Program-made: the position numbers and the translations under genes
Notes under the pieces: model-generated
What the model was told of the DNA's origin: nothing
What the model saw: the letters and a program-made list of their open reading frames with translations, nothing else
Database searches by the model: none
Part shown: piece after piece, positions 27,501 to 39,000 of the stretch
Layout of the letters: each line of letters begins with the position of its first letter
Numbering within the stretch: position 1 is the first letter of the stretch
From: an uncultured Alteromonadales bacterium
Lineage (GTDB): Bacteria > Pseudomonadota > Gammaproteobacteria > Pseudomonadales > Cellvibrionaceae
Direction of reading: 5' to 3'
DNA length: 64,000 nt
Assembly: GCA_937864365.1 (NCBI GenBank)
Contig: CALMJT010000216.1
Coordinates: forward strand, 1 to 64,000

Positions 27501-30500
27501 AATACAGAACAAGAGCAGCTTCTCCACCAAATTTGGTGCGATGTACTTGGAATAACTCAATTTGGCGTCACCGACAATTTCTTTGAATTGGGCGGTCATT
27601 CCCTTTTAGCAACGCAAATTACCGCACGCGCTTGTAAACAGTTGCAACGCGATGTTGATCTAAAATGTATTTTCCAAAACCCAACCATACGCGGCTTCCT
27701 TGACACGCTAGACAGTGATAACACCGGTACCGTAGATTATAAAACGTCAATTCAACCCATAAAAAATCGAACACAACTTCCGTTATCGTTTAACCAGCAA
27801 CGATTGTGGTTTTTATATCAACTCGATAAAAGCAACGCGTCGCTGGCATCCTACAATATGCCTTCTGCCGTTAAATTAACGGGACACTTAGATACAAACC
27901 TATTGTTAAAAGCCGTTCGATTTATTGTTGACCGTCACGAAGTACTAAGACTTAATTTCGCGGAAGATGATCAAGGTCATGCCTACGCCTTTGATGCCAA
28001 ACATAACGTAACCGATATTCATCCTATAGAAATAACGAACAACACCGTATTAAATGAATTAAAACACTTTGCCAATACTCCGTTTAACCTAGAGCACGAT
28101 GCTTTATTTGCGGTTAAGCTATATTCAATTTCAGAAGATGAATCCATTTTGGCGGTGGTACTTCACCACATTATTGCCGATGGTTGGTCGGTACGAATTT
28201 TATTAAATGAGTTGTCTCAAGCCTACCGCGCCTTAATTGAGAACCGTGACATTAATTTAAATACCGTCATTAAACCTCTTAGCATTCAATACAGTGATTA
28301 TGCACAGTGGGCCAACTCAACGTTTACCGACGATGTATTAACGCAACAAGTTCAATATTGGCAGAATGAAATTGGTGGTGAACAACCTTTATTAAATTTG
28401 CCTCTAGATAAACCACGGCCCAATAAACAAAGTTATCGTGGTCAACGTGTGCATTTTGATTTTCATAAGATAGGTGAAAAATCTTTAAGCACACTATGCT
28501 CGGACCTAAATAGTAAAGGCGCCAACGTTACCATTTTTAATCTGTTGCTATCAGCCTACCAGTGGTTATTACACGGCTTAACTGGGCAATCGGATATTCG
28601 TATTGGTATTCCCGTTGCAGAACGTCAACATTGGCAAACTCAAGATTTAATCGGCTTTTTTATTAATACGCAGGTCATTAAAAGCGAGCTAAACGATATT
28701 ACCGATATTCGCAATTGGTTGCTAACAACCAACCAAAAACTTAACCAAGCTCGGCAACATCAAGATGTACCCTTTGAAAAGTTAGTTGATGCCATTAATC
28801 CAGAACGGCAACAAAGCTTCTCGCCTATATTTCAAGCCATGCTTAATGTTATGCATGGCAATGCTCTGCAAGAGTTTTCGCTACCAGGATTAGCGGTTGA
28901 AGCGGTTGATCTTTTACCAGAAACCGCGATGTTTGATATTACCCTGGATGTGCATGTACTCGAAAACTCAATGAAGGGTTCTATTGAATATGCTAGTGAT
29001 CTGTTTAATCGATCAACGATAGAACAATTTATAAATGCATTTGAAAAAATATTGCATGATTTTATCCGCGATATCGACCAACCACTTTCGACCGTCAGTT
29101 TAATTGAGTTCGATGCCACCAAAGTAATTTCTCCGACCACACTCAATATCGATTTTAACCGAACATGGTTACATAGATTTAACGACCAGTTACACGCCCA
29201 TGGTGATCAAACCCTGTTAATAGATTGCCAAGAACATTCTACTCATCACTACACCTACAACGAACTAAATCAACGAGCGGAATTTCTTTGCCAGGGAATT
29301 CTAGCCACACATTCCGGTGAGAATCAGCTACAAGGTTGTGTTGTTGCGCTGTTGAGTGAGCGTAACGTCGATTTTTTTGTACAGGTATTATCTTGTTTTA
29401 AATTGGGTGCAGCTTACTTACCCTTAGATCCAAAACATCCAAGTTCACGACATCTACAAATTATTAAGGCAGGTCAGTTACGTCATATACTCATACAGAC
29501 TGATGAACAACACGATGCGTTGTTGTATGCCTTATCAAAGGATTCGACGGTAAACGTATCTGATATTACGCTCCTGCAACAACCGAAGTTGTCGATTGCT
29601 CAAGCTGGTACCAGCGATTTTTACGAATCTGTTAATTATTATAAAAATTCGGACGATTTAGCCTATGTAATTTTCACCTCGGGCTCTACCGGAGAACCCA
29701 AGGGGGCTTGTGTTACAGAAGCGGGCATGTTGAACAACATACTGTCTAAGGCTCCAGAACTCAATTTAGATGAAAGCAGCGTAATTGCTCAAACAGCTTC
29801 GCAATCGTTTGATATTTCTGTGTGGCAGCTATTAACGTCGGCAATAATTGGGGCAAAGGTATGCATATTGGGCGATGGTGTCAGTCAAAACCCCGACCGA
29901 TTTATACCCGAAATCGACAATAATCGTATATCGATTGTGGAATGGGTACCCAGTCTTATTCACGCTGTTTTAACCACAGTTGAGTCAACAACAGATTCTG
30001 CTTTTAAAGAAATTATTCGCCAAAATATTCGTTATTGTTTACCCACAGGTGAAGCGCTTTCTTTACATTTAGCTCAGCAATGGTTTAAACATTTCAGTGA
30101 AATACCGTTAATAAATGCCTACGGCCCCGCTGAATGCGCAGACGATGTGGCCACGGCAAAAATTACACCTAATACATTAACTCAATACCAACAACTCGGC
30201 CTTATGCCCATTGGCCGCGCCACCGCCAACAATCAGGTACATATTTTAGATACGTTCTTAAACCCGGTACCCAATGGCGTGATTGGTGAAATTTGTGTTT
30301 CGGGTATTGGTGTAGGTAAGGGCTATTTAAATAATAAAGAACTTACTCAAAAGAGCTTTGTTGATAATCCTTGGCCAATCGATACCTGCCTAAACCAAAG
30401 TAAATTGTATTTAACGGGTGACCTTGGCCGTATGAACGCCTTTGGAGAAATAGAATATGTAGGCCGAAAAGATTTTCAAATTAAACTCAGAGGTTATCGT

Positions 30501-33500
30501 ATAGAGCTCGGTGAAATTGAATATCAATTAGAGCTACTCGATAAGGTAACTCAAGCCGTTGCCTGTGTTAAATCGTCAGAGGTAGGTGAAACTAATCACC
30601 AGCAACTTATTGCCTATGTTGTGTGCGATTCGATTAATTTAAGTGATTACGCAAACAACGGCGATTTATCGCTCGACAAAGATTCAAATGCGCTTTACGG
30701 CACGGTTATCGACGAGTTAACGTTTCAATGGCGCAACCATTTATTGCAATCTCTACCGGAATATATGGTACCCAACCAGTTTATTGTGTTGGCTGATTTA
30801 CCGCACAATGCCAACGGCAAGGTCGATCGTAAACAATTACCAGAACCCAATTGGAAAACATCCGACAATTTGGTTCCAGCCAATAACCACATTGAAGCAA
30901 CGCTTTTAAGTGCTTGGCAGCAACTTTTAAATCGCCAAGACTTTGGTATCACCGATAACTTTTTTGCGTTGGGTGGCGATTCTATTCAGTGTTTGCAATT
31001 AACGGCAAAACTAAAAGAATTGGGATTAAAAATTACGCCTTCGCAAGTATTCGAACACCAAACCATTTGTCGTTTAGCAAAACATGTTGAGATTATTAAA
31101 GAGGTTCAAAACAATTACGAACCCATACACGGCTCTGTAAAAATAAGTCCTATTCAATACGATTTTATTCAGCAGAAACAGCCTAACAGTCATCATTGGA
31201 ACATGGCTGTTGCCCTTGAATTTACCGATAATTTTTCAATACCCGATATGCAAGATGCTTTGCACGATCTGGCAATATATCACGATATGTTACGGGTTGT
31301 TTACGACGATAAATCTCAGTGGCAATTTGTGCGCACGGTAGAAGATTACGCAAACACTAGCGTCTTAGAAGTCTTTGCTATCGAGCCAAACACAAACGGC
31401 ATTTCGGTAGATCAAGCCATCAATCATATTCTCGACCAACAACACGCCTCGTTAAACTTGTGCGAGGGCAGGGTGTTTAAATGTATTTACCTACAAACAC
31501 CGGATGCATTTAATAATCAGCTGATTTTTATTGCCCACCATTGGTTAGTAGATGCGATTTCTTGGCGTATTTTAATTGAAGATTTTTATCAAATTTACAG
31601 CGCACGATTGCAAGCACGCAGCAATAATACGCAATACACAATCGAACAAACGCTTCCGGCAAAATCGGCGAGCTACCAAGAATGGGTAAACGTACTTTCT
31701 AGTAAGTCTTCTAATCTTGACTATTGGCAGATCCTTAAAAAACGCTCAGCAAACATAGGAATATCCGATAATTTCGCCGATCTTTTACCAGTACAAGTAC
31801 CCAACACTCAATTAAGCACAGAACAGCTTCGTAACATGCTTACATTTAGTGTGCAAAAAGAGGTGGTTTATGAGTTGGACAAAAACACAACCCAGTTGCT
31901 ATTAGAAAAAGGTTTAAGCGCCTACGGGTTACAAGTACAAGATATTTTGTTAACAGCACTGGCGTTAACCTTAAATAAAGACCAGCAATTGTGGATAGAA
32001 TTAGAATCCCATGGTCGGCAAGACCTGTGTACCGAGCACGGCGATATTTTGGATATCAGCCGTACCGTCGGTTGGTTTACCCGGGTGTTTCCGGTAGTAA
32101 TTACTCTGGGCGAGAATATCAGCACAGAAAAACATCATCTCGATCAGCTTATAAAGTCGACGAAAGAAAACCTAAGAACCGCTAATAACCAAAGCTTAGA
32201 TTATTCTTTAGGATATTTACACGGACAACTTACTGATTTTCCGCGTCCCAAAGTCACGTTTAATTACTACGGCAATCTTGATTTGGATAGCGATGCAAAT
32301 GCGGCAAACCAAGAACACGTAAAACCAAATTTAACCGCAACAACGGGTAAATTATTTGACGACCAAAACTACGCAAGCTCGTGGTTAGAATTAAACATTG
32401 AAGTTAAAAATAGTATTTTGCAACTACGCTGGCGTTACAGCCAAGCCTTGTTGTCCGATAGGGATATTGAGAACACATTATGTGTCTTTGATCGCAATTT
32501 ACGTGCAATTATCGAGCATTGTTGTCACGCACTGCCTACAAAAACTCCTTCCGATTTTCCGTTGCTGCGTGCCACTCAAGCAGATTTAGATGAGCTTTCA
32601 GAAAAGGTTACGTGGCAAGATATTCAAGATATCTACCCGTTATCGCCCGTACAATCGGGTATTTATTTACACACGTTACTAGAGAAACGTGCCGCCGTTT
32701 ATGTTGATCAAGTGTGTGTCGATATTCAAGGTAATCTTAATCTCGATTTATTCCAACAAAGTTGGGATCTCGTGTTTAATCGTCACGATATATTACGTAG
32801 CGCCTTTATTCAGTTGCACGATGGTAAACCCGTGCATCTAGTCTATAACTCGGTTGCCTTAAATATTAAGCTCACCGATTTGGAGCACCACTCAGAAGCA
32901 AGCTCAAGTCTCTATTTGAATACACTTAAAAATAACGACATTAATACCCAGTTCGATTTGTCAAGTGCGCCTGTAATGCGTTTACATTTGGTTAAAACCG
33001 CTGCGTGTAGTTACAAATTAATTTGGACACATCATCACGTACAATTGGATGGTTGGTGCGCGATGCAACTGATAACCGAAGTGCTGAATACTTATCGTTG
33101 TTTATTACAATCAAACGATAACAGTGGTTATGTTCAATTATTAAGTCAACCGGCGACAAGTTTTAAAGAATACATTCGCTGGATAAACTCACGACGAAAT
33201 ACAGATGATCACTATTGGCGGGAGCAATTAGGAGCTATTTCTCGCTCAACAAGTTTGCCTTTAACCACTAAAAAAATAACGGTACAAGAATCTCAACCAT
33301 CGGCTGATGAATTAAAACATGCAACGAACGCAAACGACTCTGCCTTTGCCTGTCATGAAACGGTTTTACCTAAAAATTGGGTAAAAACCATAGAGGCCTT
33401 TGCGGCGGAAAATCATCTAACGTTAAATACTCTCTATCAAAGTGCTTGGGCCTTGTTATTGGCATATTTTGATCGCCAAGAAAGTTTAAACACAGAAGAC

Positions 33501-36050
33501 GATACCCCCTGGCAGGTGGTTTTGGGCTTAACCACAGCCGGTCGACCGGCAGAACTTAGTCAGGTTGATACAATTATTGGTATGTTTATTAATACCTTAC
33601 CAATGGTCTTGCAATGGCAAGGTAACGAGGCCGTGGGCCAATGGTTGACATATATTCAAGATCAAAATGTGCGGCTGCGAGAGCATGAACACTCGTCTTT
33701 GGCCAACATTCAAAAATTGTCTGCCGTAGCCCATGGTCAACCGTTGTTTGAAAATTTAATGGTGTTTGAGAATTTTCCAACGTCGGAATTTAATGCTAAC
33801 GACATAAACTTATCACTAGAAGTTGAAAGCAGTCGTGAATTTACGCATTATCCAATTACCTTCACGGTAGCCCCCGGTAATGCCGAAAACACCAAATTGC
33901 ATTGGTTATACAAAACGGATATCTACAATGCTTTAGGCGTACAAAAAATCAGTGACCTGTATGTACATTTATTACAGCAAATCGTAAGCTCGGCGCAAAA
34001 ACCTCTGGCTGATATAAATTTTGTGACCGATAAAGACCTCAATATATGGCAAGGTTACAACAATACCCATAACCCATGGCTAGAAAAAAATCCTGCGCAT
34101 AAACCGGCATTAAATTTTGTCGATTTTTTTGAGACCAAGGCCTTGGCTCAACCTAACAACATTGCCATTACCGACAATACATCAAATTCCGAGATAATAA
34201 CTTACCAAACACTGTCTCGGCGTTCGGCAAAATTGGCTAAATTAATTGGCGATAAAATAGGCCCGACTGACACACAAAAAATAGTTGCCGTTTGTTTACC
34301 GCGCGAATCCAGTTTGATTTGTGCGCTATTGGCTGTGTTAAAATCCGGACACATTTATCTACCTATTGATCCCGATCAGCCTTCGGCAAGAAGAGCGTTA
34401 ATTCTTGAATCTGCACAAGCAGACATCATAATAACCAACGAATTTTTTGCGCCGTCGTTTGAAGATCAATTTGCTTCAAATATACTCTTATACGATGAGG
34501 CCTTAATAGATGCTGAAAAAATACTTACTATTAATGGTTCATCAATCGCAACAGATTGTGCACACAATACCAACAAACCATTAGCCTACATTCTTTATAC
34601 GTCTGGCTCTACGGGTAAACCCAAAGGCGTTAGTATTAGTCATTTAGCGCTGTGTAATTTCTTGTTGGATATGGGCAAGCGCTTTAACGTTAGCAATACA
34701 ACCAAATCCCTTGCAATTACCACCTTGGGTTTTGATATATCGGGCTTAGAAATATGGCTGCCGCTTATGCACGGCGGTGAAGTGGTACTGGCCGATGATG
34801 CTCAACGTAAACAACCAGTTGATATTATTGCTTTAATTAAAGCTCACCAATGCAATTTAATACAGGCCACACCGGCAACCTGGTCTGCGTTATTTGCAAC
34901 CGGTGAACTCTCTAATTTAGCACCGTTTACCTTGCTCTGTGGTGGCGAAGCGTTAATACCCGAATTAGGTAAAAAACTTACTCGTGCATTGCCTGCGAAC
35001 AGTTCTATTTATAACGTGTATGGGCCAACAGAAACGACCATCTGGTCTACGTCACAAGCTTTATCTGAAAAATGGCAATACACCGGGCCAAGCGGCACAA
35101 CCATTATTGGCGAGCCCATCGCTAACACACAGTGCTATCTGCTTGATGAACACTTAAAACCCGTACCCGTGGGTTGCGTGGGTAATTTATACATTGCCGG
35201 CGATGGCGTGGGTGAAGGGTATTACTTACGTGACGATTTAACACGCAACGCATTTGTACCTAACAATACCCAAAATTTATCGCAGCATCGCTCGAATATT
35301 ATGTATAAAACCGGTGATCTTGCACGTTTGATTACCAGCAACAATTGCACCAGCGGATACGTTCTAGACTTTATGGGCCGGGGTGATTTTCAAGTAAAAA
35401 TACGAGGACACCGCATAGAATTGTGTGAAATCGAAAACGTATTATTGATGAATGACGATGTTGAGCAGGTCACGGTGATAGTGCAGGGTGACCAACCCTC
35501 AGAACGCTTGGTCGCTTTCTTTACCACGTTAAGTAACAATTCCCGCGGCCCGCAAGATCATAAAGATGATACGTCACTAATACGTCAATTAAGTGAATTA
35601 TCAAAAACTCATTTGCCACACTATATGCAGCCAAGCGTGTTTACGCGTTTAGATAAGATGCCATTAAATGCTAACGGTAAAATTGACCGCAAGGCACTAC
35701 CCAAGGCCGAAATAAAACCTACATTTTTAGCTTCTAACGTTATTGCACCCAAAACAAATACCGAGTTTATTCTGTATGACTTGTGGCGAGATCTACTCTT
35801 CGCAGACATGAACGAGTTATCGATACCTGAATTTGGTATTACGGATAACTTTTTTCAGCTAGGCGGCCACTCATTAATTGCCATGCAATTACAAGCAAAA
35901 GTAAATCACACCTTCGGCGTTAAAATTGACCTTGCCGATTTATTTGAAGAACCAACCATTCAGCATCTTGCTTGTACGGTAGAAATCCTACAAACAAAAC
36001 AAGCTGGTGACTTGGATATTATGGACCAATTACTTTCGGAGCTTGAATAA
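24522..36050 (+). CDS. NRPS 2: C-A(Dab)-PCP-C-A(Dab)-PCP-E-C-A(Gly)-PCP (3842 aa)
   Basis: Trimodular synthetase. Module 1: C with YPLSPMQEGLLFH and HHILMDAW (near 152), the form expected after an upstream epimerase; A (motif near 640) with code DIWEMTADDK; PCP LGGHSL (near 1023). Module 2: C with HHIIADGW (near 1214); A with code DIWELTADDK; PCP LGGDSI (near 2150); E with HHWLVDAISW (near 2339) and TVGWFTRVFPV (near 2514). Module 3: C with HHHVQLDGW (near 2835); A with code DILQLGVIWK; PCP LGGHSL (near 3780). The acidic E278/D330/D331 triad fits a diamino acid, and the aminotransferase next door makes Dab. DILQ...IW resembles the glycine code. Output: L-Dab, D-Dab, Gly. The two Dab modules look like a recent duplication. 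The stop is 3 bases before the next start. Confidence 0.93.
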   Translation: MTESKDSNSKAKNIESIYPLSPMQEGLLFHSLMNPGTGIYLLQYRHVMEIDNLNIEAFIQAWDFVFQKHELLRTSFVWKNQKQPLQVVHKTINSPVEILDWQHLNETNQREALDELLKSERETGFEFTKAPLMRVKLIKLSSNKYQFLRSYHHILMDAWCFSLIMMDFLSAYRDIISGRVNTPTIHKPVPYSKFIQWLQRQDKDKGLTFWRDCLAGFDQPTFVPLLTSNANDKSNAVEDLVTILDEHTTDTLNRAASSAQVTLNTLIQGAWSLLLSRYSQTSDIVFGVTVAGRPASLPDMSDVVGLFINTIPLRVNVNSNSELTSWLKNLFEDNLLIREYEQIPLADIQKISEIDSARGLFDTLFVFENAPFDAGLKQENLEFLVSEATNRTHTNYPYTVVVIPGKTVHLQLSIHSERVDKDIAQRMLQQFSRLVCSIAQHICSEDIITLGEIPLLNAQEIYALTQGLNAHSADLIDKKSLEYGYLQRVQEQVLSKSKETLLIHNGNSYSYEYIDKQSSKIAHSIFAANLPPESVIAVLGKRSADYLSTILGILKAGCAFLPLDPAHPKQRHCDILTEAQPAALILLDENRSFTTADFSSSTVTFSQWHFSHLQQRNLNSSEPLILPSLKGNNLAYVIYTSGSTGKPKGVLIEHKGMLNNMLGKLPELQLDSSDVIAQTASQAFDISVWQLLTAPILGAKICIVDDEDVRNPSALTAIVEKQKITILEIVPALIQSLLDQPSNALQSLCWVMSTGEALSPELAKKWLRKYPQIPLMNAYGPAECSDDVAFYPLKTISDAEFNPLPIGRATANLELYVLDSHLQPVPVGAVGEIYVAGIGVGRGYHRRADLTEQSFLLNPFKNSSTYIYRTGDLGSYNCQGVISYHGRIDGQVKIRGFRIEVGEIENCIEALPDCERALVIVEGCNDTKRLVAYVQHKSANASNLKQWTSEKLPSYMVPSTFIVLDKMPLNANGKIDKKALPKPDNITHEIIAPNTEQEQLLHQIWCDVLGITQFGVTDNFFELGGHSLLATQITARACKQLQRDVDLKCIFQNPTIRGFLDTLDSDNTGTVDYKTSIQPIKNRTQLPLSFNQQRLWFLYQLDKSNASLASYNMPSAVKLTGHLDTNLLLKAVRFIVDRHEVLRLNFAEDDQGHAYAFDAKHNVTDIHPIEITNNTVLNELKHFANTPFNLEHDALFAVKLYSISEDESILAVVLHHIIADGWSVRILLNELSQAYRALIENRDINLNTVIKPLSIQYSDYAQWANSTFTDDVLTQQVQYWQNEIGGEQPLLNLPLDKPRPNKQSYRGQRVHFDFHKIGEKSLSTLCSDLNSKGANVTIFNLLLSAYQWLLHGLTGQSDIRIGIPVAERQHWQTQDLIGFFINTQVIKSELNDITDIRNWLLTTNQKLNQARQHQDVPFEKLVDAINPERQQSFSPIFQAMLNVMHGNALQEFSLPGLAVEAVDLLPETAMFDITLDVHVLENSMKGSIEYASDLFNRSTIEQFINAFEKILHDFIRDIDQPLSTVSLIEFDATKVISPTTLNIDFNRTWLHRFNDQLHAHGDQTLLIDCQEHSTHHYTYNELNQRAEFLCQGILATHSGENQLQGCVVALLSERNVDFFVQVLSCFKLGAAYLPLDPKHPSSRHLQIIKAGQLRHILIQTDEQHDALLYALSKDSTVNVSDITLLQQPKLSIAQAGTSDFYESVNYYKNSDDLAYVIFTSGSTGEPKGACVTEAGMLNNILSKAPELNLDESSVIAQTASQSFDISVWQLLTSAIIGAKVCILGDGVSQNPDRFIPEIDNNRISIVEWVPSLIHAVLTTVESTTDSAFKEIIRQNIRYCLPTGEALSLHLAQQWFKHFSEIPLINAYGPAECADDVATAKITPNTLTQYQQLGLMPIGRATANNQVHILDTFLNPVPNGVIGEICVSGIGVGKGYLNNKELTQKSFVDNPWPIDTCLNQSKLYLTGDLGRMNAFGEIEYVGRKDFQIKLRGYRIELGEIEYQLELLDKVTQAVACVKSSEVGETNHQQLIAYVVCDSINLSDYANNGDLSLDKDSNALYGTVIDELTFQWRNHLLQSLPEYMVPNQFIVLADLPHNANGKVDRKQLPEPNWKTSDNLVPANNHIEATLLSAWQQLLNRQDFGITDNFFALGGDSIQCLQLTAKLKELGLKITPSQVFEHQTICRLAKHVEIIKEVQNNYEPIHGSVKISPIQYDFIQQKQPNSHHWNMAVALEFTDNFSIPDMQDALHDLAIYHDMLRVVYDDKSQWQFVRTVEDYANTSVLEVFAIEPNTNGISVDQAINHILDQQHASLNLCEGRVFKCIYLQTPDAFNNQLIFIAHHWLVDAISWRILIEDFYQIYSARLQARSNNTQYTIEQTLPAKSASYQEWVNVLSSKSSNLDYWQILKKRSANIGISDNFADLLPVQVPNTQLSTEQLRNMLTFSVQKEVVYELDKNTTQLLLEKGLSAYGLQVQDILLTALALTLNKDQQLWIELESHGRQDLCTEHGDILDISRTVGWFTRVFPVVITLGENISTEKHHLDQLIKSTKENLRTANNQSLDYSLGYLHGQLTDFPRPKVTFNYYGNLDLDSDANAANQEHVKPNLTATTGKLFDDQNYASSWLELNIEVKNSILQLRWRYSQALLSDRDIENTLCVFDRNLRAIIEHCCHALPTKTPSDFPLLRATQADLDELSEKVTWQDIQDIYPLSPVQSGIYLHTLLEKRAAVYVDQVCVDIQGNLNLDLFQQSWDLVFNRHDILRSAFIQLHDGKPVHLVYNSVALNIKLTDLEHHSEASSSLYLNTLKNNDINTQFDLSSAPVMRLHLVKTAACSYKLIWTHHHVQLDGWCAMQLITEVLNTYRCLLQSNDNSGYVQLLSQPATSFKEYIRWINSRRNTDDHYWREQLGAISRSTSLPLTTKKITVQESQPSADELKHATNANDSAFACHETVLPKNWVKTIEAFAAENHLTLNTLYQSAWALLLAYFDRQESLNTEDDTPWQVVLGLTTAGRPAELSQVDTIIGMFINTLPMVLQWQGNEAVGQWLTYIQDQNVRLREHEHSSLANIQKLSAVAHGQPLFENLMVFENFPTSEFNANDINLSLEVESSREFTHYPITFTVAPGNAENTKLHWLYKTDIYNALGVQKISDLYVHLLQQIVSSAQKPLADINFVTDKDLNIWQGYNNTHNPWLEKNPAHKPALNFVDFFETKALAQPNNIAITDNTSNSEIITYQTLSRRSAKLAKLIGDKIGPTDTQKIVAVCLPRESSLICALLAVLKSGHIYLPIDPDQPSARRALILESAQADIIITNEFFAPSFEDQFASNILLYDEALIDAEKILTINGSSIATDCAHNTNKPLAYILYTSGSTGKPKGVSISHLALCNFLLDMGKRFNVSNTTKSLAITTLGFDISGLEIWLPLMHGGEVVLADDAQRKQPVDIIALIKAHQCNLIQATPATWSALFATGELSNLAPFTLLCGGEALIPELGKKLTRALPANSSIYNVYGPTETTIWSTSQALSEKWQYTGPSGTTIIGEPIANTQCYLLDEHLKPVPVGCVGNLYIAGDGVGEGYYLRDDLTRNAFVPNNTQNLSQHRSNIMYKTGDLARLITSNNCTSGYVLDFMGRGDFQVKIRGHRIELCEIENVLLMNDDVEQVTVIVQGDQPSERLVAFFTTLSNNSRGPQDHKDDTSLIRQLSELSKTHLPHYMQPSVFTRLDKMPLNANGKIDRKALPKAEIKPTFLASNVIAPKTNTEFILYDLWRDLLFADMNELSIPEFGITDNFFQLGGHSLIAMQLQAKVNHTFGVKIDLADLFEEPTIQHLACTVEILQTKQAGDLDIMDQLLSELE

Positions 36051-36053
36051 ATC

Positions 36054-39000
36054 ATGACTCAAAAAAGCTCACTTCAAGCAAATGTATCGAATAATTTTTC
36101 AATACAAAACACCACAGATTGGCAAAAGAAATGTTTGTTAGCACAACGCCTGCAATCGTTACCTAATGAAAAGCAACAAGTATTTCGAGCAAAATTGGCA
36201 GAGCAGGGCATTAATTCTTGGCAGCTACCAATTGTTGGTAATTCCGCCAACACACAGCTTAACATTCCCTTAAGTGCTGCACAGTCGAGCTTGTGGTTTA
36301 TACAAACACTTGCCGACGAAGACGGTTCACAATTCCTAAGAACCTCATACAATTTAAATTCTAATTTATTGATTAAAGGTGATTTAAATCTTGAGATTTT
36401 TAAACGTGCTTTAGAATTGTTTTTTATTGAAAATGAAATTTTCTACACAATTTACCTGAGAGATACCGAAACCGGTAAGCCCATTCAAACACTATTACCC
36501 AATCCCGAATCAGTTTTCAATGAGGTTTGGCACTTTCAACGCATTGATTATGCCTATGAAGAAAATCAACAACGTGTAAACGATATTATCAACAAGCAGA
36601 AATTAATCCCTTTTGAATTATCATCCAAAGCGCCAATTGCGTTTTTTCTAAACCAATTTAATTGCTCAACCTGGATGTTCTCGATTACCGTGCATCACAT
36701 TGCTTTTGACGCTTGGTCTGAAGGAATTATGATAGGGCGCTTGTGTGAAATTTACGATCAACTTTTGCAGAACACTGCTAATACACCCGAACAAAATACT
36801 CAGGTTTTAGCCAAGAACATACCCGAGAATACAAACACAGAATTACCCACGTACAAAGATTACGCAATTTGGCAAGAACAGTGGTTAGCCGGAAGTGATG
36901 CGCAACTTCAGTTAGACTACTGGCAAAAACACCTACAAAACTGCCAATTATCCTTACCTTTACCTAGAGATTTTGCGCCGTCGAATAATCTTAGCGATTC
37001 CGATATTTTTGAAGTCGACGTAACCCTATCAAAACAGTTTTTCGAGAAACTCACGCATATTACTCAGCAACACAACGCCACACCCTACCACTGGTTGTTA
37101 ACTGCGTTTAAATGGTTGTTATGCAAATACACCAACAGCTACGATATTAACGTGGGCACCTCGGTGGCTTTACGTGATAGGCCAGAACTGCAAAACCTTG
37201 TGGGCATGTTTGTTAACACACTGGTATTGCGTGATCAATTTACTCACGACAGTCCATTTTTAACATCCCTTAATAGCGTTAAAAACACTGTTAAAAACGC
37301 ATACGATTACAAAGAATATCCGTTTTATCGTTTACTCGATGCACTCAATATCGATCGTGCTTCTACTTACCACTCATTGTTTCAAGTACTGTTTGTCTAC
37401 GTTGATTTGCCGTCTTCAGAATTACCGTCTATTCATGGCGCATCACTAACACCCATACTCAGCAAAACCCAAGAAGCGCGTTTTGAATTAACGTTGCGCG
37501 TAGAAGAACTTATTAACGGAGACGTAAAATTACGTTTAGAATTTGATCCCAAACTCTATCGCGAATCGACTGTTACGCAAATGCTTGTTGATTATGAAGC
37601 GCTATTACTTCAACTCAACAATGATATAGACCTGAATTTACAGAACTGGCTACCACCGTCCGTTATTAACCAATACAAGTCATCAAACACAAGATTTAAC
37701 AACGTAAAAGCAATTAGCAACAATTCTGAAATTGCCAATAACGGTATTTCATCGGCATTTAATGCTTATCATCATTGGGTTCACCAAACACCCAGCGCAC
37801 CTGCATTAATTTGGCAAGATGAAGCGGAGCAAACAATATTCACTTACGCAGAGTTCGATCAACAAGCGAATTTATTGGCCGGTGTGTTACAGCAACAAGG
37901 TATTAACCAAAACGACTGCATAGCATTCGTTAGTGATCGTGCTTATTGGCAAATTATTGCCGTTATTGCAGCGTGGAAGTTAGGTGCAAGTTACGTTGCG
38001 CTCGATGCCCAGTGGCCCAATCGTAGAATTAACGAGCTTTTAGCCATTATTAAACCAAAATGCGTCTTGCACAACTGTAATACAGACTGCCATTATTTTA
38101 ACGATGATAATACGGGTTACGTTGCCGACATTTCTATTGCCTTAGAAAACGATATACTCGCCATTGAAAAGTTATCAAAACAGTTCAACAGTAACGCTTC
38201 AGCTAATATTTTAACATTTCCCCCAAATTTATCGGTTGCTTATTATATTTTTACCTCCGGTTCAACTGGTAAGCCTAAAGCTGTCGCCATTAGTCACAGG
38301 GCATTGTCAACCTATACTAGCGCCATTAACAACGCGTTAAATTTGCCCAATAGCAGTCAATTAACCAGTGTCTCTTCTTTAGCAACCGACCTCGGTCATA
38401 CCGCCGTATTTGGTGCATTACTTAATGGGCATTGTTTGCGGTGGTTTGCCACGGATCTTATTAACGACCCAATGCTGTTGGCCAAGAAGTTACAACAAAA
38501 CCCGGTAGACGTTATTAAATTAACACCATCGCACGTTAAAGCGTTTACACCGGTTCTTGAGTTAATGTCGCCAAGCTACTACTGGGTATGCGGTGGTGAG
38601 TCATTATCGGCAGACACCGCCGAAACGCTGTTAAAAATAAACCCACAATGCCAATTAATTAACCATTATGGCCCCACAGAAACAACCGTTGGCGCTTTGA
38701 TTAATTTTGTAACACTCAACGATATTGCTCGCTATCGATCCCAAGGCTGCATTGATATTGGTAAACCACTCAAGGGATATCGGGCGTTGATTTTAAACGA
38801 GTATAATCAGCTCACCGTACCGGGCTGTATTGGCGAATTGGCAATTGCCGGTGACGCCTTGGCAGATGGATATCACGATGACCCTACAGCAACCGATCAC
38901 AGTTTTATCGAAGTTGACATTTTGGGTGAACACCTTCGCGTGTATAAAACCTCTGATCAAGTACGTATAAATAAGCTGGGTAACATTGAATATATTGGCC

